A stretch of DNA of 64,000 nucleotides from contig JAMLHF010000007.1 of NCBI GenBank assembly GCA_023957275.1, positions 1 through 64,000 of the forward strand, in the 5' to 3' direction. A program made the position numbers and the translations under genes. Under the pieces are notes generated by a model. It did no database searches, was not told the origin of the DNA, and was given only the letters and a program-made list of their open reading frames with translations. This DNA is from Lentimicrobium sp. (GTDB lineage: Bacteria; Bacteroidota; Bacteroidia; Bacteroidales; Lentimicrobiaceae). Below, piece after piece: positions 46,601 through 55,455 of the stretch (position 1 is the stretch's first letter; each line of letters starts with the position of its first letter).

Positions 46601-46800
46601 TGCCCGCTAAATGGCTGGGCAAAACCCCTTTCAGCGGGGTTAACCTGGGTGTAAATACACGCAACCTGCTTTTGTGGACCAAATATTCAGGAATTGACCC
46701 GGAAACCAACCTCTCGGGAGTCTCCAACAGCCTTGGCCGGGATTATTTCAATATGCCCAATACAAAGGGTGTAGAATTCAGCCTTCAGGTAACTTTTTAA
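43687..46800 (+). CDS. SusC/RagA-type TonB-dependent outer-membrane transporter
   Basis: This 1,037-residue TonB-dependent receptor imports oligosaccharides or peptides with the SusD lipoprotein that follows. It has a signal peptide (1-20, ending AYAQ) and a carboxypeptidase-regulatory-like domain (QKVTGKVTDAATGESLPSA). The TonB-box/plug region contains ALSSKVAGLEVISSAGTPG and SPLFVVDGVPID, and the SusC signature VLKGAAAAALYGIRAANGA. The beta-barrel follows, ending in a C-terminal Phe (SLQVTF), as outer-membrane barrels do. No STN domain is present, so it is probably not itself a FecR-type signal transducer. The next gene starts 19 bp later. Confidence 0.94.
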   Translation: MRKTFTLMITAIMLTVTAYAQQKVTGKVTDAATGESLPSATVRIAGTTTGTVTDIDGNYSILTRSAEDVLEFSYVGYITQRVKTGDKNNISIALIADAKTLEGVIVTALGIKSEKKSIGYAAQEVGGNELSNAKTGNIVNALSSKVAGLEVISSAGTPGASASITIRGRSSLRASGNSPLFVVDGVPIDNSYDGSYVYDYSNRAIDLNSDDIESVSVLKGAAAAALYGIRAANGAIIVTTKSGRSKGGAGKNITFKTSFGFDRVNKLPERQTKYSQGTSGTYSPTSNSSWGALIDTLRYDGATDYPKDRFGRIVGMSDPTATDMRAMAYDVEDFFQTAVTSNTYLSMSGSTDKGSYIFSVGHLDQGGIVPLSHFWRTNVKIAGESKLTEKLKISGSASYSNSLNNLTQKGSNLSAVMVGLMRNTPTFDLANGSNDPVNDPSSYSYPDGTQRNYYSQYDNPYWSINKNKAKAEVDRIIGNTQAEYKLLPWLSALYRIGIDYYGEKRNSFFDNNSSDTPNGYVTASTYLFTGINSDFILSAEKQLTDDLKLNVVAGHNYFTRETYNNSQRGDSLLLPNFYDLSNTAVTSGDDNKTQYKIAGAYYDIKLGYKGILYLNTTGRSDWSSTLSKENNPFFYPSVSASFIFSEAFDIDRGKIFNYGKIRASWAEVGNDADPYSLRNYFAPIIGGINGQTVFATERTIGNANLEPETTRSSELGIDLRFFNNKIGLDLAVYQAKSIGQIVPVPVAYSTGYEFMIMNAGVITNKGIEAQLFITPVSQKGFEWDMMFNFTKNKNMVEDLPEGVPLLDFQTTGVSSTRSVGIEGQPYGVLYGSRFLRNENGDVLVGDNGYPLVDVTAGVIGDPNPDFMLGIRNTFTYKGIQLSFLFDIRQGGDVYNGTRNVMNSLGTSKETENRDEDYIFPGINVNTGLPNTIAVKRDARYYSAQGGLAGLSEAAIEDGSYVRLRELSLSYTMPAKWLGKTPFSGVNLGVNTRNLLLWTKYSGIDPETNLSGVSNSLGRDYFNMPNTKGVEFSLQVTF

Positions 46801-46819
46801 TATTAAAAAACACGAAGCT

Positions 46820-48205
46820 ATGAATACCAAATCGTTTCTTATAAAATCAGTTGTAGCTCTGTCAGCAGTTTTCATGCTGGGCTCCTGTGAGCTGGAAGAA
46901 GCCAATGTAAACCCCAACCGCCCTACCGAAGTGCCCCCTGCAGTTATGCTTCCTTACGGCCAGGAGAGGCTGGCCCGGCTGAACATTGGCACCACACAGG
47001 TAATGGCCGGTATTTTTATGCAATATTATGATGGGGTTGATAACCATCCTGTTCAGGTACAGCAGTATATTCTCAATGAGGCACTTTATGTTGACTGGAA
47101 CTGGAATGACTACTATGATGGCCCTATGATTAACCTGCAGGTTATGATTGAACTGGCAGAAAAAGAAGGTTCATACTATTACGCAGGAATTGGAAAAATA
47201 CTGTTGGCCAATGCGCTGGGAAATGTTACTTCTCTCTACGGTGACGTTCCATATAGCGAAGCGCTGGATGGTTCAACCAATAAAAACCCGGTATATGACC
47301 CGCAAAAACAATTGTATGAGAATATACAGTCGCTTTTGGATGAAGGTATTGCTGATATGGAAACCGAATACCAGGGCAAAAAACCCGGAGCAGACGACCT
47401 GATGTATGGCGGAGATGCAGCCAAATGGATAAATGCCGCGTGGGCGCTCAAGGCCAGATATTATATGCATCTGAGTAAAAAAGGCAGTGAACTGAATTAT
47501 AATCCCGCTGAAAAAGCCCTGGAGTCATCCCTGAAGGCCATTACTTCAAGCGATGACGACCTGCAGCTGACTTATGGTTATTCAGCATCGGAATACAACC
47601 CTTTTTATTCCTACACCCTGCTAAACTATATCCTGCCAAACGCCGGGTTTACCAACATGCTGCTTCTGACAAATGACCCCAGGAGGAATTTTTATTACAG
47701 AAAAAAATTCGGAGAAGCAACCCTCAATGGCCTCTACTATACCTCCACTACATCGCCATCATTGCTGATGACCTACCATGAAGTGAAGTTTATTGAAGCT
47801 GAATCAAGAATCAGAATCAACCCGGCCGATCCTTTGGCACAGGAGGCCCTGAATGAAGCTGTTAAATCGAACATCAACAAAATCACCGGCGGAACAACCA
47901 CAGAAGAAGCCATAAACAACTATATTACTGCCAATGCATCGCTGAACGGCGATTTTAATCACGATCTGGAAACCATTATCAAGCAGAAATACATAGCTAT
48001 GTTTTGTTCCATTGAATCGTGGACAGATTACCGGCGCACCGGATTCCCGCAACTCACCCCGAATGTGGGAGGCGATCACAATCAGAATCCGGGAGGCGCA
48101 ATTCCCCGGAGATTTGCTTATCCTCAGACCGAAAGACTATACAACAAGAATTTCCCTTCAGTACTTCCAACACTTCAGGACAGATTCTGGTGGGATCAGG
48201 AATAA
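46820..48205 (+). CDS. SusD/RagB-type nutrient-binding outer-membrane lipoprotein
   Basis: This 461-residue surface lipoprotein partners the preceding SusC. The signal peptide ends in the lipobox LGSC with Cys23. The mature start CELEEANVNPNRPTEVPP and the following LPYGQERLARLNIGTTQVMAG are typical of the SusD-like_2 group (PF12771-type), which is distinct from the classical SusD fold variant seen in the second pair. The C-terminal motif SIESWTDYRRTGFPQLTP is also characteristic. It captures substrate and hands it to the transporter; the substrate is unknown. The operon ends at the hairpin at 48273. Confidence 0.92.
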   Translation: MNTKSFLIKSVVALSAVFMLGSCELEEANVNPNRPTEVPPAVMLPYGQERLARLNIGTTQVMAGIFMQYYDGVDNHPVQVQQYILNEALYVDWNWNDYYDGPMINLQVMIELAEKEGSYYYAGIGKILLANALGNVTSLYGDVPYSEALDGSTNKNPVYDPQKQLYENIQSLLDEGIADMETEYQGKKPGADDLMYGGDAAKWINAAWALKARYYMHLSKKGSELNYNPAEKALESSLKAITSSDDDLQLTYGYSASEYNPFYSYTLLNYILPNAGFTNMLLLTNDPRRNFYYRKKFGEATLNGLYYTSTTSPSLLMTYHEVKFIEAESRIRINPADPLAQEALNEAVKSNINKITGGTTTEEAINNYITANASLNGDFNHDLETIIKQKYIAMFCSIESWTDYRRTGFPQLTPNVGGDHNQNPGGAIPRRFAYPQTERLYNKNFPSVLPTLQDRFWWDQE

Positions 48206-48272
48206 CCGGAAAATACCGGAATCCTTTAAATCAGTCAACCGGGCAGGACGGATCAATGAAATACACTGTAAC

Positions 48273-48307
48273 AACTGACAGGCACACAGGCCTGTCAGTT
48301 GCTTTTA
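48273..48307 (+). terminator. Terminator of the first susCD operon
   Basis: AACTGACAGGC (48273-48283) and GCCTGTCAGTT (48290-48300) form a perfect 11-bp stem with a 6-base loop, followed by GCTTTT. Confidence 0.85.
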
Positions 48308-48428
48308 GGACTCATCAAATACAAAAATCAAAATCAGAGGATGGTAATGAAACAGCAGAACCTGCTATAGAAGACTGACACCATGTCAATCTGTGCTTGC
48401 GGCATCCGTGTGAATCGGCCTAAAATAT

Positions 48429-48436
48429 TAACTTTG
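48429..48436 (+). promoter_or_regulatory. Putative -7 element (TAACTTTG) for the ECF sigma gene
   Basis: An exact TAnnTTTG match lies 25 bp before the sigma-factor ATG. No convincing TTTG is found 19-21 bp upstream. Confidence 0.42.
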
Positions 48437-48461
48437 CCGGTCCAATGTACAAAAACCTCTG

Positions 48462-49010
48462 ATGAAGGAAGATACCGGAGAACGGGAATGGGTAATCAGG
48501 CTCAAAAGCGGTGACAAACTGGCTTTTGAACAGATTTTCCTGAGATACCGCGAAAAGGTATATTACTTTGCCATAAGGTATTATAACTCTCCCGATGATG
48601 CGGAAAATGTAGTTCAGGACGTTTTTATTAAACTATGGAACGAACGGGCCGGTTTAAAACCCGAACTATCGCTCAACAACTACATTTACACCATCACAAA
48701 AAATCATCTCTTTAATCTGCAACGTAAAAAAATCAACGAAAAGGCTTACCGTCAGTATGTAATGGAGCATATGGCGAAAACCACAAACCATGAAAACGAT
48801 TTTATTTATGCAGATTTAAAAGAAAAAATTGACAAAGTGATTGAGAAACTGCCCGAACAGCGCCGGAAAGTTTTTCAGCTCGGCAACATTGAAGGCCTTT
48901 CGAACAAGGAAGTTGCGGAAATCCTCCGCCTTTCGGTGAGGACCATAGAAGTGCACAAAAGCCTGGCAATTCAAACGGTTAAAAATGCCATTAAGAAAAT
49001 ATTCAGCTGA
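48462..49010 (+). CDS. ECF sigma-70 factor (Bacteroidetes FecI type)
   Basis: This 182-residue extracytoplasmic-function sigma factor has region 2 at about 20-85 (FEQIFLRYREKVYYFAIRYY, then DAENVVQDVFIKLWNE). Region 4 is at about 120-180 (LPEQRRKVFQLGNIEGLSNK, then SVRTIEVHKSLAIQTVKNAI), giving a helix-turn-helix for the -35-like element. It directly precedes a FecR anti-sigma gene and, after a 480-bp gap, a SusC with an STN domain. In such loci the sigma factor is released when the transporter binds its substrate and then activates the transporter operon. The gene has its own -7 element. Confidence 0.94.
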   Translation: MKEDTGEREWVIRLKSGDKLAFEQIFLRYREKVYYFAIRYYNSPDDAENVVQDVFIKLWNERAGLKPELSLNNYIYTITKNHLFNLQRKKINEKAYRQYVMEHMAKTTNHENDFIYADLKEKIDKVIEKLPEQRRKVFQLGNIEGLSNKEVAEILRLSVRTIEVHKSLAIQTVKNAIKKIFS

Positions 49011-49061
49011 TGGCTAAGTAAAAGCACCGTAAAAAGTGTATAAGAAACAGAGAATAAGAAA

Positions 49062-50012
49062 ATGAAAAAGAAGCTCAGTCCCGACTTGTTTGCACGGTTT
49101 TACTCAGGATTGCTCAGTCCCCGGGAAGAGAAAAAACTGCTTGGCTCTCAGGAGATTGATGATTTGATGCGGGAGCAGTGGGAAAATCCGTCAGAAATGA
49201 AATCGGATTCATATAATCCTGATTTTGAAAGAATTTACGGAAATATTCAGAAAAACAATACCGGAAGAAGACAGGCGATTTTACGCAACTTTTCAAGGAT
49301 AGCCGCAGCCCTGCTTCTTCTGGCCGGCATCTCGGCCTCATGGCTCTATTTTACCAACACACAGAAAAAAACTGATCCGGAAACCATTTATGCGTATCCC
49401 GGAAGCGCAATGGACTATACCCTGCCCGACGGAACCAGGGTCTTTTTAACAGGTAACAGCTCCATTACTTTCCACAAAAATTTTATCGACCACAGAAATA
49501 TCGAATTTCAGGGACTTGCCTTTTTCGAAGTGGCAAAAACAGGGCGTCCTTTCAGGGTTTTTGCCGGGGAAACTGCAATTGAAGTTACCGGAACTTCATT
49601 CAGTGTTTCAGCGCCGGAATCGGGCACTCATACTGTAGTTGAACTTCTGGAAGGCAGCGTAATTATAACCGGGACTGAGAACAAAATGCTGGCAAAGCTT
49701 GAACCAGGCCTGAGTTTCACCTTTAATAAAATCAGCAAAGAGTTTACTGTTCAGAAAACCGACACTGAAAAACTCACTTTATGGAGGCTTAAAAAGCTTT
49801 CATTCAGCAATGCACCTGTTTCAGAAATTGCCGGAATACTTGAAAAACGTTTTGGAAAAACGGTACACATCAGTCAGGAAATAGCTTCGATGCGCTTTAC
49901 TTTCACCATTGAAAACGAAACGCTTGAACAGACATTAGACCTTATATGCGGGATTGCACCGGTGGAATACTTAAAGAATAAAGATTCCTATTTGATTAAA
50001 GCCTCCAAATAA
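49062..50012 (+). CDS. FecR-family anti-sigma factor
   Basis: This 316-residue single-pass inner-membrane protein has a cytoplasmic segment (1-72), which should bind the sigma factor, and one transmembrane helix (about 79-98). The periplasmic FecR domain follows (YAYPGSAMDYTLPDGTRVFL, ALFFEVAKTGRPFRV-like strand, GTSFSVSAP, ELLEGSVIITG). The C-terminal DUF4974/STN-like domain spans about 245-316 (KLSFSNAPVSEIAGILEKRF, LEQTLDLICGI). The last domain probably contacts the STN domain of the transporter. It follows the sigma gene by 51 bp and is probably co-transcribed with it. Confidence 0.93.
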   Translation: MKKKLSPDLFARFYSGLLSPREEKKLLGSQEIDDLMREQWENPSEMKSDSYNPDFERIYGNIQKNNTGRRQAILRNFSRIAAALLLLAGISASWLYFTNTQKKTDPETIYAYPGSAMDYTLPDGTRVFLTGNSSITFHKNFIDHRNIEFQGLAFFEVAKTGRPFRVFAGETAIEVTGTSFSVSAPESGTHTVVELLEGSVIITGTENKMLAKLEPGLSFTFNKISKEFTVQKTDTEKLTLWRLKKLSFSNAPVSEIAGILEKRFGKTVHISQEIASMRFTFTIENETLEQTLDLICGIAPVEYLKNKDSYLIKASK

Positions 50013-50492
50013 TGCAAATTCAGCATCCAATCTGATATTCCATAAACCAGGAAAAGTTGACCAATCAGTCAAATCGCGGAATTGGTCTCCGATAAAAATT
50101 TACATCCAATTTCTTTGCAGGCAACGGAAGAATCCACTCAAGGGACTTTTTCCTGCATATTTACTTACCATTGCCCGACAACAAACATCCGGTTTTTAAA
50201 ATACCCTTTATCGAATTAATTTAAACGAACGGAAACGAAAAATCCTACTCTATTTTTCCTGGTCATATGCTGGAAAAGCTGACGATCAGGATATCATTGA
50301 GCTACCTGATAATGGTTCATGAATGACAATGTAAACCTGGTTTCCCCGATTTTCTGCAAGCCTGCCCGGCTGCGGCAAACAGGTCCGGAGTTCAGTGTGT
50401 GCATGAATTTCTGGCCTTCCCGCAGAATCGCAATTAAAAATACAAAAAAAGTAGCTTATCTTTAGCCTTTCAATTAAAATTAAACCGCCAAA
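50013..50492. other. Intergenic region between fecR-like gene and second susC
   Basis: It probably contains the ECF-dependent promoter of the downstream susCD pair. The housekeeping-like TATCTTTA (50457-50464, one mismatch to TAnnTTTG) is 29 bp before the start codon but has no -33 partner. No terminator hairpin, RNA gene or supported ORF was seen. Confidence 0.35.
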
Positions 50493-53400
50493 GTGACTTC
50501 TTACAGTGCGAGAGTTATCTTTCTGCACTCCTCATTATTGAGGACTAGATTATTATTACTATTTCTGTTGTTTTTATCCTTTTCCCTCTCAGCGCAGGAA
50601 AGCGGGAAATACGCTGTCCTTTTCCATGAGCGCCCCCTGAAGGTTGTACTTGACGAAACTGCTGCCATCACCGGTTATGAATTTGCTTACAGCGATACTG
50701 AAATAGCAAGCCACAGGCTGATATCTGTGTCTGCACGACAGGAAACTGCCGAACAGCTGATCAGGACCATCGCCCAGAAAGCAGGACTTGAAATTACCAT
50801 TATTGGCAAAAAAGTATTGCTGAAAGCAGACAGAGACCATCAGTTTTATACAGCGGAGGGCATCGTGGTTGATGACAGGAGTTCTGCTCCAATGGCTGGT
50901 GTACATATTGCCATACAATACAATTCAGGAGGGACATATACAGATGCCGACGGGAAATTTACCCTCAGGGTTCCATGGAAAAACAATTCCCTGCTGTTTT
51001 CTTACATTGGCATGGTCAGTAAAGAAACTGTAATCAGGAATGACACCAGTTTTATCCTGAGGATGCTTCCCGAGGTTAAAACATTGAAAGAGACCGTAGT
51101 TGTTGCCTTTGGCGAGGAGCAGGAGGATCTGCTGACAGGAGCAGTCGGTTATTTTAAAACCGGCGATCACCTGAACCAGGGAACCTTTCAGGCTGCCATC
51201 CAATCCGAAATCCCCGGGCTGCAGTTACAACCCAACGGAGGCACCCCCGGATCGGCTTTTAACACCACGGTGCGCGGAATCAGTTCGATCAATGCCGGCA
51301 GCAGGCCACTTTTTGTTGTCGACGGAATACCGGTTATCACAGGCGATTATTCTCAGCTTGATTTCAGCGGACAGGCCATTGACGCCCTCAACGATCTGAG
51401 CATAAGCGACATTGAAACCATTTCGGTACTGAAAGACGCTTCCGCAAGTTCCTTGTTCGGGTCTAATTCATCAAACGGAGTTATCCTGATCAACACCCGC
51501 AGAGGTAAACCGGGCCAGCATCAGATTGAGTTTCGCAGCAGGTTCGGATTTCAGCAAACCACCGGAAAACTTGATATGCTGAATGCGGAACAATGGATGA
51601 CATTGATGAATGAGCAAGCGGTCGCCAGCGGCCGTCCGCCGGTTTACAGTGAAGAAGAAATATTAAACAATGTCGTTGACACCGACTGGCAAAGTCAGGT
51701 ATTTCAGGTAGCACCACTATGGGAAACCGGTCTTTCGATCAGGGGAGGTACCGAAAAAGCAAGGCATTTTATCAGCGGGAACATTTTTAATCAGGAAGGC
51801 ATCATTATCGGCTCGGGTTTCAGGAGGTACAATCTCCGCATGAACTATGACTACCATATAACAGACAGGCTGATTATAGAAACCGGAAATAGTTTCTCCT
51901 ATTCCGTAAATCAACGGGTTGAAGGAGACCAGACCCTCAACGGTCCGCTTCCCAATGCCATATCCCTTTCACCCATTTATCCGGTACTGAACAGTGACGG
52001 CAGTTACAACAACGACGGACCCTATGCAAACCCGGTTTCTATTGCGCGATTAGAGAAAAATCCGGCATATACCTATCGCAATACCTTTCACTTTAAAGCA
52101 AACTACAGAATCAATGAGCGCTTAACTGCCAGAAGCCTGTCAGGAATAGATTTCTACAATCTCAGGGAACGGGCTTTTGCCCCGAAAACAACCCGCCAGG
52201 GCGCAAAATACAACGGTTTGGGTATTGAAGCCACCAGCAATTCCCTGAGATTTTATCATAGCTCGTATCTTGATTTTGTTAAAATGGTCAACCGGCACAA
52301 ATTTGCTTCAACTACCGGATTCAGCCTTGAAAGCAACCGCCAGCATGATACTTTTCTCAGGGCCCAGAATTTTGCAGGCACCAGTTTTGAGTTTCTGCAG
52401 GATGCAGCTACGCCGATTGCCACACAATCCTTTGAAACCCAGTCAGCAGCCATTTCAGTTTTTACCAGGTTCCAACACAGTTTTAATGAGAGGTACATCT
52501 TTACCCTCAATTTAAGAAGTGACGGATCTTCAAAATTCGGTAAAAACAACAGATTTGGCTTCTTTCCTTCCATTTCAGGGTTATGGTATGCTTCGAGGGA
52601 AGACTTTTTCAGTTCCCGGCTGGTTTCCGGGCTTATCTTTATGTTAAGCTATGGTGTTACCGGAAATGATCAGATCGGCGACTATCTGTCACTCGGGCTC
52701 TTTTCGGCCGGCAATAATTACAACGGCGAAGGCGGAGTCAGCCCGACGCAGATTGCAAATCCCGGACTGCGCTGGGAATCAACCAATCACTTTAATTTTG
52801 GCTCCCAGATTGTGTTTAAAGAGCAACTTAAACTCCGGGTTGACTTCTACGATAAACAAACGAAAGATCTGCTCCTTCAGAAGCCCATGCCCACATCAAG
52901 CGGGTATGCCTATATAATGTCAAACATCGGCCGGATTGAAAACCGCGGGATTGAAATCTCGGCAGGTTTGCCGGTTAAAACAGGTGCGTTTTCATGGGAA
53001 TTGTACTTAAATTTTACAGCAAATCGAAACCGGGTCAGAGAATTGTATGAAAATCAGCCAATCAGAAATATCGGACGTGCTTCCAGCAGCATTGAAGTGG
53101 GAGAACCTGTTTCTTTCTTCTATGGATTTAATGCACTGGGTGTTGACCCCAATGACGGAAATCTGATTTATGAAGATCTGAACGGAGACGGAAAAATTAC
53201 CGACCTCGACCGAAAAAAAACCGGCAGTCCCCACCCTGACTTCTATGGAAGTTTCGGCTCGAATCTCGAATGGAGGAACTTCAGCCTGAACATACTTTTC
53301 TCATTTTCAAAGGGGAATGAAATATTTAACTCCACCCGCATCTATACAGAAACCATTTCACTAAGCAACCAGACAACAGCCATACTCAAAAGATGGCAGC

Positions 53401-53720
53401 AACCCGGCGATGTAACAAGCATTCCAAAGGCGTCGGTTTTCAACCAGCGGTTTTCATCGAGATTCGTTGAAGACGGTTCGTTTCTCCGCCTTCGCAATAT
53501 AAGGCTGAACTACAATCTGCCGCTGAAATTCGTTTCACGTGCAGGCTTATCTGATTTTCAGGTATATATAGCCGGCAGAAACCTGCTCACTTTTACAAAA
53601 TATTCAGGGATGGACCCTGAAGTGAATTACAACGGACTGAATCACCTGGCCCTGGGAACCGACTTTTTTACCTGTCCCCAACCCATGAGTTTAACATTTG
53701 GCATATGCGTAAATTTCTGA
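50493..53720 (+). CDS. SusC/RagA-type TonB-dependent transporter with STN signalling domain
   Basis: This is an outer-membrane transporter of about 1,075 residues. The start is uncertain: no ATG precedes the signal peptide (RLLLLFLLFLSFSLSAQ), so translation begins at GTG 50493 or TTG 50538. After the signal peptide comes an STN (secretin/TonB N-terminal) domain (about 37-103: YAVLFHERPLKVVLDETAAI, ISVSARQETAEQLIRTIA), absent from the first SusC. A carboxypeptidase-regulatory-like domain, the plug (RPLFVVDGIPVITGDY; SVLKDASASSLFGSNSSNGV) and a C-terminal barrel ending in Phe (GICVNF) follow. The STN domain points to FecA-like signalling through the FecR/sigma pair just upstream. Its 3' end overlaps the SusD gene by 16 bp. 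Confidence 0.93.
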   Translation: MTSYSARVIFLHSSLLRTRLLLLFLLFLSFSLSAQESGKYAVLFHERPLKVVLDETAAITGYEFAYSDTEIASHRLISVSARQETAEQLIRTIAQKAGLEITIIGKKVLLKADRDHQFYTAEGIVVDDRSSAPMAGVHIAIQYNSGGTYTDADGKFTLRVPWKNNSLLFSYIGMVSKETVIRNDTSFILRMLPEVKTLKETVVVAFGEEQEDLLTGAVGYFKTGDHLNQGTFQAAIQSEIPGLQLQPNGGTPGSAFNTTVRGISSINAGSRPLFVVDGIPVITGDYSQLDFSGQAIDALNDLSISDIETISVLKDASASSLFGSNSSNGVILINTRRGKPGQHQIEFRSRFGFQQTTGKLDMLNAEQWMTLMNEQAVASGRPPVYSEEEILNNVVDTDWQSQVFQVAPLWETGLSIRGGTEKARHFISGNIFNQEGIIIGSGFRRYNLRMNYDYHITDRLIIETGNSFSYSVNQRVEGDQTLNGPLPNAISLSPIYPVLNSDGSYNNDGPYANPVSIARLEKNPAYTYRNTFHFKANYRINERLTARSLSGIDFYNLRERAFAPKTTRQGAKYNGLGIEATSNSLRFYHSSYLDFVKMVNRHKFASTTGFSLESNRQHDTFLRAQNFAGTSFEFLQDAATPIATQSFETQSAAISVFTRFQHSFNERYIFTLNLRSDGSSKFGKNNRFGFFPSISGLWYASREDFFSSRLVSGLIFMLSYGVTGNDQIGDYLSLGLFSAGNNYNGEGGVSPTQIANPGLRWESTNHFNFGSQIVFKEQLKLRVDFYDKQTKDLLLQKPMPTSSGYAYIMSNIGRIENRGIEISAGLPVKTGAFSWELYLNFTANRNRVRELYENQPIRNIGRASSSIEVGEPVSFFYGFNALGVDPNDGNLIYEDLNGDGKITDLDRKKTGSPHPDFYGSFGSNLEWRNFSLNILFSFSKGNEIFNSTRIYTETISLSNQTTAILKRWQQPGDVTSIPKASVFNQRFSSRFVEDGSFLRLRNIRLNYNLPLKFVSRAGLSDFQVYIAGRNLLTFTKYSGMDPEVNYNGLNHLALGTDFFTCPQPMSLTFGICVNF

Positions 53721-55030
53721 TTTTTATAGTGATCATTCTATCTGCCTGCGAAACTGACCTTGATCTCAACCCAAAGGTCCAGGTATCGGAAGAGGAAGCA
53801 TTCAGCAGCCGCGAGAATGTGCTGGCGGCCCTTACGGGATGTTACGATGCACTTCAGCTCCAGCATTATTATGGTCGCAACCTGATTATTGTCGGAGACC
53901 TGGCTTCAGATAATTCACTTGCAAACGGGACTAAAGTTGAATACTATGATGTGGATAAAAACAGTCTTCTTGCCAATAATATCATCGTAGAAGGGATATG
54001 GGCAGATATATATGTCGCCATTAACCGCGTAAATCACATGCTCTATGAAATCAGAGATATAGATTTTTTTAATTCTGATGAGCTTAAGGACATGCAAGGG
54101 CAGCTTCATTTTCTGAGGGCCCTGCATTATTTTAATCTCGTCAGGCTTTATGGCGGAGTTCCTCTTAAGCTCCTGCCGACCCTGAACGATTCACCTGAAA
54201 ATTTCCTGAAACGCAGCAGCGTTGAAGATGTTTACAACCAGATAGTTGCTGATCTCGGATTTGCCAGGCTGAATATTGTCAATATTTCCCCCGAAAAAGC
54301 CACCCGGAAAGCTGCTAATTCCCTGCTTGCCAGCGTGGAACTTACCCGGGGGAACTACACAGCAGCATATCAGTATGCCAATTTTGCACTTCAGGCGGGC
54401 GCCTCTTTAAGCAATGATTATTCTGTTCTTTTCTCAGGAAAAACCGATCCCGATCCGGAGATAATCTTTTATATCCCTTTCAGCGCTACCGATAAAAACA
54501 GACTGGCCGAATACAATTTTCCGAACACGCTGGGAGGCAGACATGAAAACGCACCGGCACCGGCGATTATCAGTACCGACACTGCCGACGTAAGAAACAG
54601 ACTTATCGCCGCCTCACACAACGGCGTTTATTATACCAGGAAGTATGCCGACCTTACCACCGGAAGCGACCGGGTAATTGTGCTCAGAAATGCCGAAATC
54701 TACCTTATCAGGGCCGAAGCAGCTTTTAACATAGATTCTGCCGCCAACAGACAGCTGATCCTGTCTGACCTCAATCTTATCAGGAAGCGTGCAGGATTGT
54801 CACCGGTATCATCTGGTGAAGCCATATCACTTCTTGGACTGTTAGAGCGGGAGAAACAAATTGAATTTGCATTTGAAGGCAAAAGATGGTTCGACCTGAT
54901 CAGGACAGGCAGGGCAATGCATGCAGTTTCAACCGTTACGGAACCATATCAGATGCTCTTTCCTCTTCCGCTGAGTGAAATACTGGCCAATCCCAATATC
55001 GGAGTTGAAGATCAGAATGAAGGTTATTGA
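53705..55030 (+). CDS. RagB/SusD-family nutrient-uptake lipoprotein
   Basis: This 441-residue surface lipoprotein is paired with the STN-type SusC, whose end it overlaps by 16 bp. The short signal peptide ends in lipobox LSAC (Cys15). The mature N-terminus DLDLNPKVQVSEEEAFSS is the standard RagB/SusD start. The central helices show TPR-like organisation (LHFLRALHYFNLVRLYGGVP). The C-terminal RDR-like signature FAFEGKRWFDLIRTGRAM and LFPLPLSEILANPN complete the classical SusD family, unlike the first lipoprotein. The substrate is unknown and no degradative enzyme is encoded beside it. Confidence 0.94.
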   Translation: MRKFLIFIVIILSACETDLDLNPKVQVSEEEAFSSRENVLAALTGCYDALQLQHYYGRNLIIVGDLASDNSLANGTKVEYYDVDKNSLLANNIIVEGIWADIYVAINRVNHMLYEIRDIDFFNSDELKDMQGQLHFLRALHYFNLVRLYGGVPLKLLPTLNDSPENFLKRSSVEDVYNQIVADLGFARLNIVNISPEKATRKAANSLLASVELTRGNYTAAYQYANFALQAGASLSNDYSVLFSGKTDPDPEIIFYIPFSATDKNRLAEYNFPNTLGGRHENAPAPAIISTDTADVRNRLIAASHNGVYYTRKYADLTTGSDRVIVLRNAEIYLIRAEAAFNIDSAANRQLILSDLNLIRKRAGLSPVSSGEAISLLGLLEREKQIEFAFEGKRWFDLIRTGRAMHAVSTVTEPYQMLFPLPLSEILANPNIGVEDQNEGY

Positions 55031-55400
55031 TTACGCCCCCGGGTTAATAACCATTCTGCCGTATTGCGGACGGTTTCGGACGATCCGGGTCGTATTTAAT
55101 AATCCGCGTTGCTGATGGAAGATTATTGCTTTTTGGAATACTGGTTTAAAAATGTAGTCCAAACCTAAAGCGGATGAATGTATGAATACCTGCTCATAAA
55201 TCATGAAAACAGAATACCGGATTCACTGATAAGATCCAACAGGGCTGAGCTCTTGATCTATAATAGATAAGCCCGGTTCAGTGTTTGTTTTATAAAATAC
55301 TATTATGCCGAATACAAGCACTTAATCGTTAAACACTTTCGTAAGATTAAGCCGGGGTCAACATATTTAAGGGCCGGATAAAGCATGAGCTATCAGTCTT
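55031..55400. other. Intergenic region after the second susCD pair
   Basis: No ORF, RNA gene or strong hairpin could be supported here. The plus-strand operon has no obvious intrinsic terminator before the convergent terminator at 55401-55429. Confidence 0.4.
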
Positions 55401-55429
55401 AAAATAAAAAAGGCCCCGTCCGGAGCCTT
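55401..55429 (-). terminator. Terminator of the antiporter gene
   Basis: On the minus strand AAGGCTCC pairs with GGGGCCTT (one G-T wobble, GGAC loop). TTTTTATTTT follows. It lies 26 bp after the stop codon. Confidence 0.85.
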
Positions 55430-55455
55430 CTTATTTTGGATTTCTTGATAAAAGA

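Noticed and set aside
48012-48378. Two overlapping ORFs across the end of the first SusD gene
   Set aside because: They overlap a clear SusD C-terminus and a strong terminator hairpin and show no protein features.
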